The notes under the pieces were generated by a model that saw only the letters and a list, made by a program, of their open reading frames with translations, was not told where the DNA came from and searched no databases. A stretch of DNA of 64,000 bases from Phycomyces blakesleeanus NRRL 1555(-) (Eukaryota > Mucoromycota > Mucoromycetes > Mucorales > Phycomycetaceae): positions 806,001 to 870,000 of the forward strand of contig NW_017265156.1 in the NCBI RefSeq assembly GCF_001638985.1. Reading direction: 5' to 3'. Numbering within the stretch: position 1 is the first letter of the stretch; every line of letters starts with the position of its first letter. Position numbers and translations under genes: made by a program. Below, piece after piece: positions 36,190-48,283 of this stretch.

Positions 36190-36487
36190 AATAACAAAAA
36201 GTTTTCTTTTGTTAAAAGATCCAAGAAATTCTCAATAATGTAGGGGTGTATTTATGGAGATTATCATGAAACAGAATAACCGATTTGATGAAAAAAAAAA
36301 AGAAGAGCTTCTTTGTCTCTCCGCAACCACTGAGAGAAGTAAAAACTTGCTCAGCAGTGTTCTCTTACGTGGCTTCTACTGTACCGATTTGTAAGCAGTA
36401 AGTCTTATTTTTTATTTTATTTTATGTTATGTTATGTTATGTTATTTTACTTTATTATGTTTTATTTTCATTGTAAATAATACCAGT

Positions 36488-37273
36488 CTATAATCGCTGT
36501 TTGGTTTCTATTGCCTGGATACATTGAATTATATCACCAGCCTGGAACTCCTTGAACCCTTCAAAGGACATTCCGCACTCCAGACCCTTTTTCGCTTCGG
36601 CAATATCTTTCTTTACCTGACGGAGTTGGTCCAGTTCACCTAAAACATTTATAGAAAATTAGCTTAGTAGTTTGCTTACATATGCATTCTAGCTAAACAA
36701 ATATACGCCCAAAGAAAAAGAACAAGAAAAAATAAATCCATGTTTTACCTTCCCAGATCGTCTCTTTGTTACGCACTATTCTAACCCGGCCATTTCGATT
36801 GATTGCTCCATTTGTAACTCGGCAACCAGCCACTGGCTTAGTTTCGCGACCCTTTGTACTAATATCAAATACTTGCAGGATACTTGCTTCTCCCACTACT
36901 TGTGTAGTTACAATTGGTGGGAGCATATCACTCAACTGGTCCTTCACCTCTTCAAGCAATTTGTATATCACAGAGTAAGACCGAACGTTGACTCCATGTC
37001 GAGAAGCCTCAGCTTGGATCTTCTTGTCTGCCTTTACATTAAACCCGATAACCTGCCCCTCACATGCGGCTGCTAACAGTACATCACCTTCTGTGATATT
37101 TCCGACGCCACTCTGGACCACCTTGACCTTGATTAACTTATTCTGCAGTCCGTTAAGACAATCAACAACGGCCTCTACTGTGCCACTAACATCACCTGGG
37201 TGACCAAAACAATTTAATTCACTCTCTCTTGGCAAATTTGTGTTTGTACAGGTATGTGTAGCTGTCTGTAACC

Positions 37274-37305
<32 letters not shown>

Positions 37306-39692
37306 TAAATAATACCTTTCACAACCGCTCTTAATTCCTGTTGAATAGGTCCACTTTCTGCGGCATTTTCTTCACGATCAGCCTGAAGTTCACTCATTCT
37401 TTTACCAAGAGAATCAGGCATTTTTTCAGTCATACCACGCTGGTACAGATACATCTCTTTTTTGTACGCCTTCTCAGCCAAACGTTCCTGTTCAAGCTGC
37501 TCCCGCTGAGCACGACGCTTATCGTTAATTACTTCCAAATCACGTAATTGCTGATCTCTTTGTTGACGTGCCAAACGGTTGTCAACCACTGTCTTTGCTG
37601 TGTTCTAGAGTACAAATAAAATTGAATATTGGCTCAGCATATTTCTTAAAATGATTTTTCTCGTTAAAGTTTCCATAATAGTAATTTTCTTTTTACCTCA
37701 TCTGGAGATGGTAGCATCTCATCACCAGCGTGTGGTACCTCCTTCCAACCAATAACCTTAACAGGTGTACCAGGAAGAGCCTCCTTAATACTCTTGCCAG
37801 TGTGATCTGTCATAGATCTGATTTTGCACCACGTTTGTCCAGCAACAACAACAGATCCAACCTTGAGTGTACCACTTCTCACCAGGACAGTAGCTACATT
37901 TCCACGACCCTTCTCCATTTGCGACTCAATAACTACACCTTCAGCGCCTGCATTACGCTCCGCCTTAAGTTCCAGAACTTCTGATAAAGTGGAAATGGTT
38001 TCTTCGAGTTGATCAAGATTGAGACCTGTCAGTCCAGATACCTCTACACAAGGAACATCGCCACCGATTTCTTCCAAGTGAACATTGTAGCGAGCAAGTT
38101 CTTGTTTAACCTTTGAAGAGTCTACGCCCGGTTTGTCACATTTATTGATAGCTACCACAAGAGGAACACCTGAATTGTGAGCATGCTGGATCGCCTCCTG
38201 TGTCTGAGGCATCACTCCATCATCTGCTGCGACCACCAAGACAATAATATCAGTAACTTGTGCGCCACGGGCGCGCATAGAAGAAAATGCAGCGTGTCCA
38301 GGTGTATCCAAGAAAGTGATTTGCTTCTTTGAGGGAAGTTGTACTAGCGTGTACAGAATAAATGAGACGAGAACAAACGTTTAGTGTATCCTTTTGAGAT
38401 CACTCACCAGAAAAGGCACCGATATGTTGAGTAATTCCACCAGCTTCCCCTGCTGCTACTGATGTCTGTCGCAAAGTGTCTAGCAGGGTTGTCTTTCCGT
38501 GATCTACGTGACCCATAATAGTTACTATAGGTGGTCTTCCTGGTAATTTACTAGTGTCTTCCGTAGGAGGTCTGACCACAGTAAAGCATAATGTAATGTA
38601 TCACGTCAGAATATGACATAAACCTTATTATTAATAATTGTCTGTGAAGGAATAAATACCTTGGAAACAAATCTAACGACTGCCGAGAGTCTACTACAGG
38701 GTTCATATCTAGCTGCATAGCAATCAAACTAGATTCGTCTGAATTGAGCACTAGAGAGGAAAATCACAATATTTCTTAGGCTCTTCTGAATCCATTTTTA
38801 TGCATTCAGTCGTTTATTAGTGTGGTACCTACTGCGATCATGCGATGTACTACCCATATCTAACTCTTCCATTGTTTGAATAATTTGCTCTAATTAACCA
38901 AAAAAAAATGTAATTAGAGAATATGTTAATTGCCTATTTTTCTTATCATTACACGATAATCGATTTACCAATGCGAACACCAAGAACACGCGATAGATTG
39001 GCTACATTGATGATTTCTGGGATATAAACTTCTTGAGACTGTCGGGCCAGTTCGGCCTCTTTAGCTCTCTGTTTTGCACGTCTATCAAGAATCATCTGTC
39101 TAGCCTTTTCTTCTTCTCTAATTGCTTTTGCAAGTTCTTCCTCCTTTTGCTTTCTCTCACGTCTTTGGGTAGCAGACTCGTTTACTGGTGGTGGTTTAGA
39201 GAACTTCATGACATGACGCTCATGCTGTTTCGGTAATTCATTGGCATATTTCTCTACATGCTGATCTACAGGTCGAGTCCAATCACGCTTTGGAGAGATA
39301 CGTTTTCCAGAAGTTGAGGGAGCATTGTCTTTTTTAGGAGTGTCGTTTCTAGGCGATCTTCCGTCTTGATTATTGTTTCTTTGGTTGTTGAATCGTTGTT
39401 GGCCTCCTCTTTCTCCTTCTGGGCCAGAGCGAGACCAAGTTCTCGGCGATCTTTCTTTTTTAGGTGGTGCCGACCAATCGGTCTTAGCAATTGTTCGACC
39501 AGGTGCATTGTTTGCTCCAATATCAAGCTTTCCGAGACCTTCGATTTTTCCCGGAGGTTTCTTCTCACTTTCAAAGACTTTACAGCTGGTCTGGAAAGTC
39601 ATGCGCCGATTAGGCAATCCAAGCCCTTGAATGCTACGCATTCTAAGTATTGTGGTACCTTTGCATAACAAAAGTGCTTTTTGTCCACTCAT
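36488..39692 (-). CDS. MTIF2: Mitochondrial translation initiation factor IF-2, eight exons, 856 aa
   Basis: Exons (minus) are 38969-39692, 38833-38889, 38660-38750, 38408-38571, 37697-38343, 37316-37604, 36749-37195 and 36488-36639. Phases agree. The start is ATG 39692. A basic N-terminus ([16 protein letters not shown]) suits mitochondrial import. It is followed by a charged disordered/coiled region and an IF2 N-domain-like segment ([20 protein letters not shown]). The GTPase domain has GHVDHGKT (about 310-317), FLDTPGH (about 356-362) and NKCD (412-415). Domain II follows, then a long charged helix (about 560-650), and the C-terminal IF2 domains ([46 protein letters not shown]). It delivers initiator tRNA to the mitoribosome. 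The 120-nt intron at 37196-37315 is in frame and stop-free. The gene is divergent from RPP30 with 221 bp between starts. Confidence 0.96.
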
Positions 39693-39913
39693 GCTTTCTG
39701 TCTATGCTTCAAGCTCTTGAAAGAAGGAACGCCAATTCAAAAAAAGACAGGTTGCCCTGCAGTAATGATACACGTGACTGTGACTAAGTAAAATACAAGT
39801 CATATTTTGACAAGTTAATGTGCACAGAAAGTAAGACAAATCTAAAAGTTCAAGTGCTTCAAGCAAGGGAACCTTTTTTTCTTCTTTCTTTCTTTTTATT
39901 TTACTTTTTGAGA
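39693..39913. promoter_or_regulatory. Bidirectional promoter MTIF2/RPP30 with a CACGTGAC site
   Basis: Only 221 bp separate the two start codons, so both genes must share this promoter region. It contains CACGTGAC at 39771-39778, whose reverse complement GTCACGTG is a perfect RTCACRTG (Cbf1/CDEI, bHLH E-box) site. A pyrimidine-rich run at 39872-39900 lies just before the RPP30 start. Factor binding is inferred from the motif only. Confidence 0.6.
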
Positions 39914-41129
39914 ATGTTTTACGATTTTAACATTCCACATCCTTCCTCTTTGGAACGAGCAGATCTGGAAAGACTGGAGAGAATTCTTGCGCGTGTCAGT
40001 TCTTGTAAATACCATGCATTTCGACCCAGAATTACAACCTACAACTGACAATGAAACTTGCAGTCCAAAAGGCCACCATTGCACTGAATCAAACGATTAC
40101 CAATAATCTTAAAATTACCGAAGTAGGATTAAATTTACACAAGTACCTCATAAAGCAAATATTTAGTAACAATTTTAATATACAGCCGCTCAAGCCTATT
40201 AGCCCTGAAAAATTTAAGAATGTTCAGCAATTGACCAGAGTGACGCTGATTATAGAAGACTCCAAGACAAATTACCAATTGGTGAGACTATATAAAATTC
40301 CAAAAGAAAAGAAAAATCTATCTTTGAAATATTCTAACATCCAAGGTATTGTTAGTCTTCAAGCAATTCCTGTAATTCTTTAATTGATATCTTGGCCGTT
40401 AAACCCACTCATGTTGACATATGCAAACATGCTTGTCAATCCTACGAAGTTGACCTTATTTCCATTGACCTGTCACAAAGAAAAGTTCTTCCAGGATATG
40501 TATCGGCCCAAGTTGCTATTACACGCGGTATTTTCTTCGAAATCTGCTATACTCAAGGAAACAGAGGTATATATATATATATGTATGTATATATAACGCT
40601 TTTCTTGGCTCTAATTATCGCTCCTTTGTTCTGGAGTGGGATACAATAGATGTCAAAAAGAGAAGTACATTCTATAGTAATGCCAAGAGACTTGTGGAAA
40701 CAACACGCGGAAAAAACTTGATCATTTCAAGTGAGGCTTTACGCGCACTTGAAATCAAACGACCTTCTGATCTTCGTGTGCTGTAAGTCAATATAATGGC
40801 ACACAAAAAGCATAACATGTTAGTATACTAATATGCTCAATGTCTTTTCTCTATTCAAATAAAAGTGGATTATTGATTGGTATGACTGAAGACCAAATTG
40901 AAGCTGCTGTTAGTTACAACTATGTACGATTACTCAGAAAAGGAGGTAAGAAAATTTAGACTCTACACAACAAAATACTAATGCTACTACCAAAGAAACA
41001 AGGAAGAACACTATCAATGCTGCAATCGCATTTACCCCATCAATTACTATTACCGATGGTAAAAAAAGAAAGGAAGATGAATCCTCAAACGAAGAGCCAA
41101 AAACCAAGAAAACGAAAAAGTCCAAATAG
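39914..41129 (+). CDS. RPP30: RNase P / RNase MRP subunit Rpp30 (Rpp1), six exons, 288 aa
   Basis: Exons are 39914-40004, 40064-40281, 40356-40566, 40650-40782, 40866-40945 and 40996-41129; phases agree. The start is ATG 39914 (MFYDFNIPHPSSLERADLER). Family landmarks, in order, are KATIALNQTI (equivalent to the SVVAINH strand), LTRVTLIIED, IDILAVKPTHVDICKHAC, EVDLISIDLSQRK, VAITRGIFFEICYT, KRLVETTRGKNLIISSEA and LGLLIGMTEDQIEAAVSYN. This is the TIM-barrel Rpp30 domain. The Lys/Glu-rich tail (KKRKEDESSNEEPKTKKTKK) is a likely nuclear or nucleolar signal. The protein acts in tRNA 5' maturation and in RNase MRP rRNA processing. The second intron has a clear CTAAC branch-type sequence. The 3' end converges on the metaxin-like gene, 208 bp away. 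Confidence 0.95.
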
Positions 41130-41337
41130 ACTATAATAGAAGAAACATACCAAGGGTTGAGGCTATAATAAGAAGCCATAATGTACAGACAGTAAAATAT
41201 ATATATACATTTATATAGATATCAAGGTGTTCATATCATAACACACACTCTTCATTAATATTCTTTTACTTTTATATTTTTCACTGGTTTTGTAATGCTT
41301 GGTCCTTTTTTTTTTCATTCTATTATCTATGTATTCC

Positions 41338-42617
41338 CTACAGATACTTTTCACGAATATTCTTTGCAAATCTAACTAAATTATCGTGCTTGAGCACCAA
41401 ATTACGCAGAGTACTCGCCTGGCGTTTCTCTTCATCTGACACAGATGAGTCTGTAAACTGTGGTGCACCCAAAATAATATGTATATATGAGAAAATAACT
41501 GCATCAACCCAAGTGGGATCGCTACAAAGAAAAAGAATCATATTTAATCTCCTTTCACCGCCTACACTTTTATCCTCACCTTGAACCAAAAAAGTATGTA
41601 GCTTCTCCCAATTTGACAGAAAGAGCTTCAAGAGCGTGAACAGCATCCGAATAAATCTATTTCAAGAAATAAATATTTGCCATTTAATCTCTCACAATAA
41701 ATTGGTTTACCTCTTCCCTGACAAGAATGTCACGATCAGCCAGCAATTGCTGAACAACCTTGTTTTGTTTCTTGTAGGCCAGGATATAATCTACTGGAGC
41801 AGGAACGTGACCAAAATAGGCCTCAGAAGTTGCTTTTGAGTAATTGAGAGGTTCCAACCACATGGAGAAAATCTTGTAAGAATATAATAATAAAATAAAG
41901 TCAATACTTTGATAATCACTACTTTATACCTTCCCTTTTTTCTAAATATTACTTACCAATGCAGCATTCAATTTTGTGTTTGCCAAAGAAATAAATGCCT
42001 TTGCATCCTCACTGTGCTCACCCGCCAGAACTTGGCTCTTTCCCTATTACAAAACAAAATGAGTAAATAAAGTAGCTCCATTCATCTTAACCCAGTATTG
42101 TCCAAGTGTTCATCACTCTTGTTATTTACCATGTCGTCTATCCATTTGTGAATCTGTTGGTCATGATAAATTGCACCAGGAACAGTGGCCAAGAAAGGCA
42201 GCTTTCCTAAAAAAATAGAAACAGTATTAGTATTCTACAAGATTCCAATTCTTTCTGTATTTATTGCTATTTAAAGTACCAGAGGGAGAGGCATCGGGTT
42301 CATTACTGTTGATGACATCAAATTCAAGACCGGCAAATTTGAGGTAGATCTAAAATTCATGTAATAAGCCTTAATTAATTTTGTAGGTGTATGGAGAGAT
42401 AATGTACCTGGAATTGCAAACATTCGGCATCGAAGCTTCCCCATGTATTTCTCCAGCCAGGACCAAAGATGTATAACGTGTCTTTTGTCAGACGTGGGGG
42501 TTGGTACACGGATGGATAGGTCTTGAGAGGAAAGTTTTTAAGCTTAAGAAATTCAAGACAGGCAGGAAGTTCTATCTTAGGAAGAACGCCGAATCGTTCA
42601 GAGGGAGTCGTAGTCAT
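41338..42617 (-). CDS. Metaxin-like (SAM/TOB complex, GST-fold) protein, seven exons, 288 aa
   Basis: Exons (minus) are 42408-42617, 42280-42349, 42130-42206, 41957-42043, 41711-41872, 41580-41656 and 41338-41521; phases agree. The start is ATG 42617 (MTTTPSERFGVLPKIELP); the frame is open further upstream only from a TTG. The N-terminal thioredoxin-like part carries the metaxin/Tom37 hallmarks WGSFDAECLQFQIYLKFAGL and SPSGKLPFL. A helical GST-C-like part follows (AKAFISLANTKLNAAL, DPTWVDAVIFSYIHIIL). Metaxins and fungal Sam35/Sam37 help insert beta-barrel proteins into the outer mitochondrial membrane. I see no strong C-terminal membrane helix, which resembles metaxin-2/Sam35-type members more than metaxin-1. 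Which paralogue it is stays open. Confidence 0.88.
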
Positions 42618-42908
42618 AATGTATGCGTCTATATTGTACAAGCAAGTCCGTTGTCCGTTGCGTTAATCAGTCCAATATAAGCATAAATTGTCTCCATCAG
42701 AAACCCCATGGATTTAGAAAGTGGCTTAGAGTTGCAATAATATTTAATATTATACATTTGTTTCAAAATAGGTGAAGGATATTTTATAATGATTTTATTT
42801 TTATTTTAAGCAGATAAAAAGACGATGTGCGTGTGTGTGTGTGTGCGTGTGTGTGTGTACGTATGGGATAGTAAATATAACTTTTCTACAAACATAAAGG
42901 GATGGATC

Positions 42909-45900
42909 TTATGTTCTACTTGGTATGTACTTGCCAACAGAACTCATACCCATAATCTTGAAGCCGCTCGTATCTCCTCTGAGGCGTACAATACCATCAT
43001 GGCTGTCTACACCAATAAGAGATCCTAGCTCTCCACGATGCTCACCCAAAATAACCTTGACATCATCCTTCTTGCTTGGCCGCACTGGCTCCAGGCTTTC
43101 AAATGGAAGTTCTGCGGTGGTGTTATTGCTGCTCAGCTGAATTGTACATGTCCTTGCTCCATGATTTACTGCAGTAATGGCAGCCAATTGACCTTCATTA
43201 ACGTTACCATGGGAAGAGACAACCTTAACCTCAATTTCTTCAATAGGCCAGTCACCAACATCGTCTTGATCTATGAAACAGATAATCATGCATAAATAGA
43301 TAAAATCTCTACAATGAATTTGTTATATAGTTTACCTTCATCCTCAACATGGTGATAATTGCCTCCAGTTGGCATGAACGGTGTTTGTGCTGAAATACCG
43401 GGTGTGGTAGGTAAATAATTTCCAGGTGTGGGTGCACTTAACATATGTGCTACAGGTGTAGGTGCACTCATAGCTGCTGGTGTTGCAGGAATAAGGTTGG
43501 CGCCAGGTGTCGGCGCACTGTCGTAGAGGGTGTTTGTGTGATCGTACATTGATGCGCCATAGTTGGCAGCTGGTGTCTGAGGATATGGTGCTGGTGAAGG
43601 AGCAGTATTGCCATATGACGCCTAAAATTGTTGATACCCCCATTAATTTCATTATAAGGATGCATTGTTTTTTATATAGTAATGGATGTAAAGCTTACCG
43701 CTGGTGTAGGTGGAACCATTGAGTGTGCAGCAGGAGTTGGTGCCATATCATTTTCAGAATAGCGTCCACTCCACATGGGTGTCTTGCTACCAGGATCCAC
43801 AAAACCAGGTGTCTTTGCAATCATGCCGCTGTTTCTATGTGGTGTCTCTGCTCCCCACATTGGTGTTTTACTTCCTGAATCCCAGGCAGATGACTTTGAT
43901 CCACTACCAAAAGCATGTGGGTTGGGTGTTTTACTTCCTGAATCCCAAGCCGGGGTTTTGCTGCCATTCATTGTGTAAGGGTTAGGTGTCCGTGCTCCAG
44001 AATTCCATGCAGGTGTTCTGGCTCCAGATGCGAAATGCATTGGTGTTGTTCCACCATCACCATAGCGTCTGGGTGTAGATGATGGAGCAGCAAAATCATT
44101 TGGTGTCGCGAATCTGTCATTGGTAACTGCCATGCCAATGGTACCTCCTTGTGCATCAAGAAGTACCAATTTGGATTTGTCTACGTTTATGACTTTACTG
44201 TTTGTGTGAAGCTCAACTCTGGCCATATCATCAGTAGTGTCTTTGACAATGCCAACGTATCCCTTATGAGGTCCTTGAGCAATTCTAACAGTTTTTGCGA
44301 CCAAGTTGTCGCGGCCACCTCTGCCACGACCGTAGAACCCACCACGAGCAGCTCCTCTTCCACGACCACGACTGTCAGGTGCACCTCTTCCCATGCCATG
44401 AGAATTACCGAATGGCTGCTGTTGACGAGATAAATCACGACCTTGTGCAAGTCCTTGCTATAGAAGTAGTAAGAAGGATAATCCACATATATTTGAAAGA
44501 CAATAGAAGCTTACCAGACTAGGTCTACTCTTGGCAGCAACACTAACAACAGATCTGGTATTGTTGACCCAGACACCGTAATTTTCCACATTCTCACGAG
44601 AGTGCAAGAAGACTAAATTACGGTAGAGATGAAGGATGGTACAAGCGCGTCTTTCCCCGTCAATCTCAACTACAGAGTCACCCGAGCGAATGCTATTTCC
44701 ATTGGCGTCTGTAGCTACTGCTCTATTGGTATCACGTTTGCTAGTAATCTGATGGGGTGCAACTGTTCGAATCTCAGATTCCTGAGTCAAGACTTTGAAT
44801 GAATCACGATCGACCTTAACAATTGTACCAACTGTATGGAAACTAAACAGACAGAGTGTTCAATTACACCCTCTCTTTCTTACTCCTATTTCTTTCTCTA
44901 ATTGTCCTTTCAAAGTGACTTACTCGAGTTGGACTAAATCGTGAAGTTCATAATTTCCGATGACTGTTCTGGTGAGTGTGATATCTGCTGCCTCTCTCAA
45001 ATCCTTTGCAAACACCTTGACTTCATTTAATGTTGCATCTGAAAGGATTGTAACAACACTATCCATCACATTGACAATCATGCCACTCTCGTCCTTGTAG
45101 CGACCATTGATAACCTTGACATGGTCACCCTCTCTAAATTTCTTTCGCAATTGTTTTGCAGGGAGGGTTACTCGTTTTTTCATTCCATCGACATCAAGCA
45201 TAACAACCACTGATGATTCTTCAACGCTGTCAACAACACCAATACTGTGGATCATGTCACCTTCAATAACTTCTACTGTATCGCCACCTTGGAATAAGGT
45301 GGATGCCTGCGCACTGTTAACTGCCTGTACAGATAGTTTCGAAAGATCAAGCGCACGATCGCCGTCTTCTCCATTAAGTTCTCCTCCACTCGCAAATTTG
45401 GCGATTTCATCCAAAGTTGGGCTCACATCCTCGACCTGTAATGTGGCCACTTTCATATTCTTTTCGAGATAGCCATCGCGGAAGTGGTCAGTTCCCAAAA
45501 ACCAATAAGGACCTTTCTTTTGTAAGCTAGAAATTGATCGGCTAGCAAGTCTTTCTGGATTAAATAATTTTTGAGGGGGACGAGATGCAACCAAGCCTCT
45601 CTTTCGTTTTTTTTGTGGGTCATCTTCGTCAGATTCCAGATCAAGACGAGGAACTAGTTTGACACGTGCGCTATCTTGAGAGTCTGAAACCTCCAAGACT
45701 TGTGCAAGATCGCCAGCATATCTACCGCGCTTCACACGCACCCAGCCTCCCAAAGGTAGCTCTACTTCCTTTCTTTGGATACTGATCGAATCGATCATAT
45801 CTTTAATAGGTACCAGCATAAGAGTTGAATGGTATACATAAGGAATATTCAATAGTGCCTGTAGAGATTTATCCAATTCAGCATTCATATTTCATAATAA

Positions 45901-46745
45901 AGGTTACCACACACCTGTTGAACATGGGCTTGGCGTCTGGCTTCAATGTAGATATATCCTTTTAGTGATTCTCGGGCAAATGCAGAGAATGTATCCAATG
46001 GGTCATCGCCGTTTAGTCTATCAAAGTAACGCTTCATCAAACCAAAAACAACGTCTCTTTCTTTTCCGGGCTAAATAAAAATAGACACAATAATTAGAAA
46101 ATAAGGATTCGATTTTTTTTCCTTCGAGAAAAAAAATTGTTACCTTGCATTTCACCATCCACAAATTAGGATCGTTAACACTAGGAAGCAGTAATTGCTG
46201 CGGAACTTCTTCAGATGCTCTGAAACCCTGGGATTTTCGTGCACTATATTTACTTTTAAAGAAAGCAGCAACTTCTTCATCATTCATTCCATCTGTTTCT
46301 TGTTGTCTCCGGCGATCGAGCTCGATGTGACGTCTTTGTATGGCAGCTGCTGAAGGAAGCTCTTCGGTTTCCTCTTCAATGAAGCCGTCTGTATTCGTAA
46401 TTATGATGTTTAATCGTGTCAATCATCCATTTAGATCTTTCGAATATTGTATAATTCTGACCTTCACGACCATAATCCTCGTCGTCTTCTTCATCGTCGT
46501 CGTCATCATCAACGATGGCCATTTCGTCAATGAAAGGATTATACTTTCTCTTGGCTGGGCGTTGCTAATGAGCCATGAAAGACGAGTCGTTTACAAAGCA
46601 GGACACTACGTAGTGTACCTAAAAAGGTTGTTATACATACCACGTCTTCGTCTTCGTCTTCTTCGTCATCATCGTCTTCCTCGTCTTCCTCATTGTCGTA
46701 AGGGACTTCGTCTTCTTCACGGTTATTCTTATTTCTGCGTGCCAT
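42909..46745 (-). CDS. SPT5: Transcription elongation factor SPT5 (DSIF/NusG family), nine exons, 1092 aa
   Basis: Exons (minus) are 46641-46745, 46462-46564, 46144-46388, 45915-46070, 44924-45858, 44515-44842, 43699-44457, 43336-43621 and 42909-43270. They sum to 1093 codons. The start is ATG 46745 (MARRNKNNREEDEV). Layout: an acidic N-terminus (to about 75); an NGN domain (DPNLWMVKCKPGKERDVV, LKGYIYIEARRQAHV); several KOW domains (VRVKRGRYAGDLAQVLEV, REGDHVKVINGRYKDESGM, APHQITSKRD, IAQGPHKGYVGIVKD); an RG-rich linker; a C-terminal repeat region (about 740-970); and a last KOW (VKVILGEHRGELGSLIGV). The repeats include TPAWNSGAR and TPAWDSGSK, close to the S. pombe nonapeptide that Cdk9 phosphorylates. 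It pairs with Spt4 on RNA polymerase II. Confidence 0.97.
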
Positions 46746-46811
46746 TGTTGTGTGTATTATCAAAAAAGTGTTTGCGTTTCTGCAAAGCTTAGAAGACGGA
46801 AGACTTTCAAA

Positions 46812-46819
46812 GTCACATG
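46812..46819. promoter_or_regulatory. GTCACATG (CDEI-like) site upstream of SPT5
   Basis: It matches RTCACRTG and lies 67 bp upstream of the SPT5 start codon. A TGACGTAG sequence follows about 10 bp further upstream. This is the same motif class as in the MTIF2/RPP30 promoter. Function is inferred from the motif only. Confidence 0.4.
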
Positions 46820-47386
46820 ACTATAGGATGACGTAGAAAGTGACGCCAGTTTGGTTCGCTATCTGCACTTCGGCTAGTTTTTTTTTACTTTAGAAAAGGG
46901 CAAATCAAACCTTATGCTTGACATAATTATTTTGTAAAGATTTCAGGAAGTATTATAATAGCAGAATACTTATGCTGTTATGAATACCCATAGATATAAA
47001 TTTTAGAGGCTTCCAGCTATATATATATGTATTGATATATAAAGTAACAGGCCCCTAATATATTACTTGGTCTATATATTCCTATTATTAATGGGTTCAA
47101 AAAGTATTCTGGCACAAAAGTGTGCATTCTTATAATCTTAAATATCATTATACAAGAAACTAGGCCTATATATTTGATTTCTTATAGAGTGGAATCCATT
47201 TAAGATGAGAGAGTCTCTGAATAGAAGGCTCTAATATACAATGTTTCTACCTGAGATTGAGATGATTTGTACATATATATTTTTGAACTGCGATAAAGAC
47301 ACTGATCCAAAATACCGTTTCCGTTTCCTTATGTAAAATTTCCTTGAAGACTTTCTAAAAGGACATTTGTTTTATTTACACTTGGT
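46820..47386. other. Spacer between the SPT5 promoter and the KIN17 stop
   Basis: It is AT-rich with no gene. It should contain the distal SPT5 promoter and the KIN17 3' UTR. Confidence 0.5.
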
Positions 47387-48283
47387 TTACAGCCCAAAAG
47401 AAAATCCTGCTTTTTTAGTGTTATGGACACTACTTTGCTTCTTCTCGGGAATACCACCTGCAGTCTTAGCTCCTAATGTTTTAGCACCACTCAACGACTT
47501 CATGCCTCCCATCATCATTTTCATTTTAGCTCCTCCTGGTTTTGTCGGTCCAGTATTTATCCCAGAAGACGGTGGGGCCGTTAATTTCATCGACATATTC
47601 AGCTTAATCTTTCCTTGTTCGTCCTCCCGCTTAAGTTCACCAGACTTTTGCTCCAAAAGTCCACGCTCTTCGGCCAGTTTAGACGCCCGGTCTATCTGTT
47701 TCTGGAGCTGTTGTTGTTCTCGATCATCATCATCTTTCTGTGCTCTTTCTAACTTTTGGATAGCCGCCTAAGAATATATATATATTTAGTAATGAATTGG
47801 TTATTTAAGTAACTGCTTTTGTATTACCTGTCTTTCTAAAGCCTTTGGGCTATTATCAATCCAAGTTATATACCAGCCTTTTTCTGTCTCATCCACATGA
47901 CAGATACTCTCTCGACCGAGATACTTCACAAATTCAGAAAGCGATGTCCATTTTGTAGCGTTCATGTGTAAATGTTCTCGATCAGATATGTATTCCTGGT
48001 AGACTTGATTTGCAAAAATTCTTTTGGTACCATGTCGCCGAGACAAGATGCTCAAGAAATCACTTTTGAATTGATCAGAGTAACTGTCGACATACTTTGC
48101 AGGATTCTCGGCAACAAGAAGCATCTGCCGTTGATGAGATTCTGACATCGTGTGGCATTTGAATCCATTCTCATCTCGACAAGCTTTCTCGCAAACTTGG
48201 CAGTAAAATTTGAGTTTAAGGAGACCCTTTGATTTGATGCGGTTTCCAATCGCCTTTGCGGTTAAGAATCCATCTTTACCCAT
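47387..48283 (-). CDS. KIN17: KIN17-like zinc-finger/winged-helix protein, two exons, 278 aa
   Basis: Exons (minus) are 47828-48283 and 47387-47767. The start is ATG 48283 (MGKDGFLTAKAIGNRIKSKGL, the conserved family N-terminus); codons upstream are open but not family-like. A C2H2 finger (FYCQVCEKACRDENGFKCHTMSESH, about residues 26-50) is followed by the Kin17 winged-helix domain (FKSDFLSILSRRHGTKRIF through VDETEKGWYITWIDN). After a charged coiled-coil region (AAIQKLERAQKDDDDREQQQ) comes a basic, Gly/Lys/Met-rich tail. Metazoan KIN17 (about 390 aa) has a C-terminal tandem SH3-like/KOW region that is absent here, as in the shorter yeast Rts2. The family is nuclear and linked to mRNA processing and the DNA-damage response. 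Confidence 0.93.

Noticed and set aside
40282..40355. Reading straight through Rpp30 intron 2 (VRLYKIPKEKK...)
   Set aside because: The frame stays open, but it reaches a stop before the conserved IDILAVKPT segment. Splicing at GTGAGA / TTGTTAG restores the family alignment.
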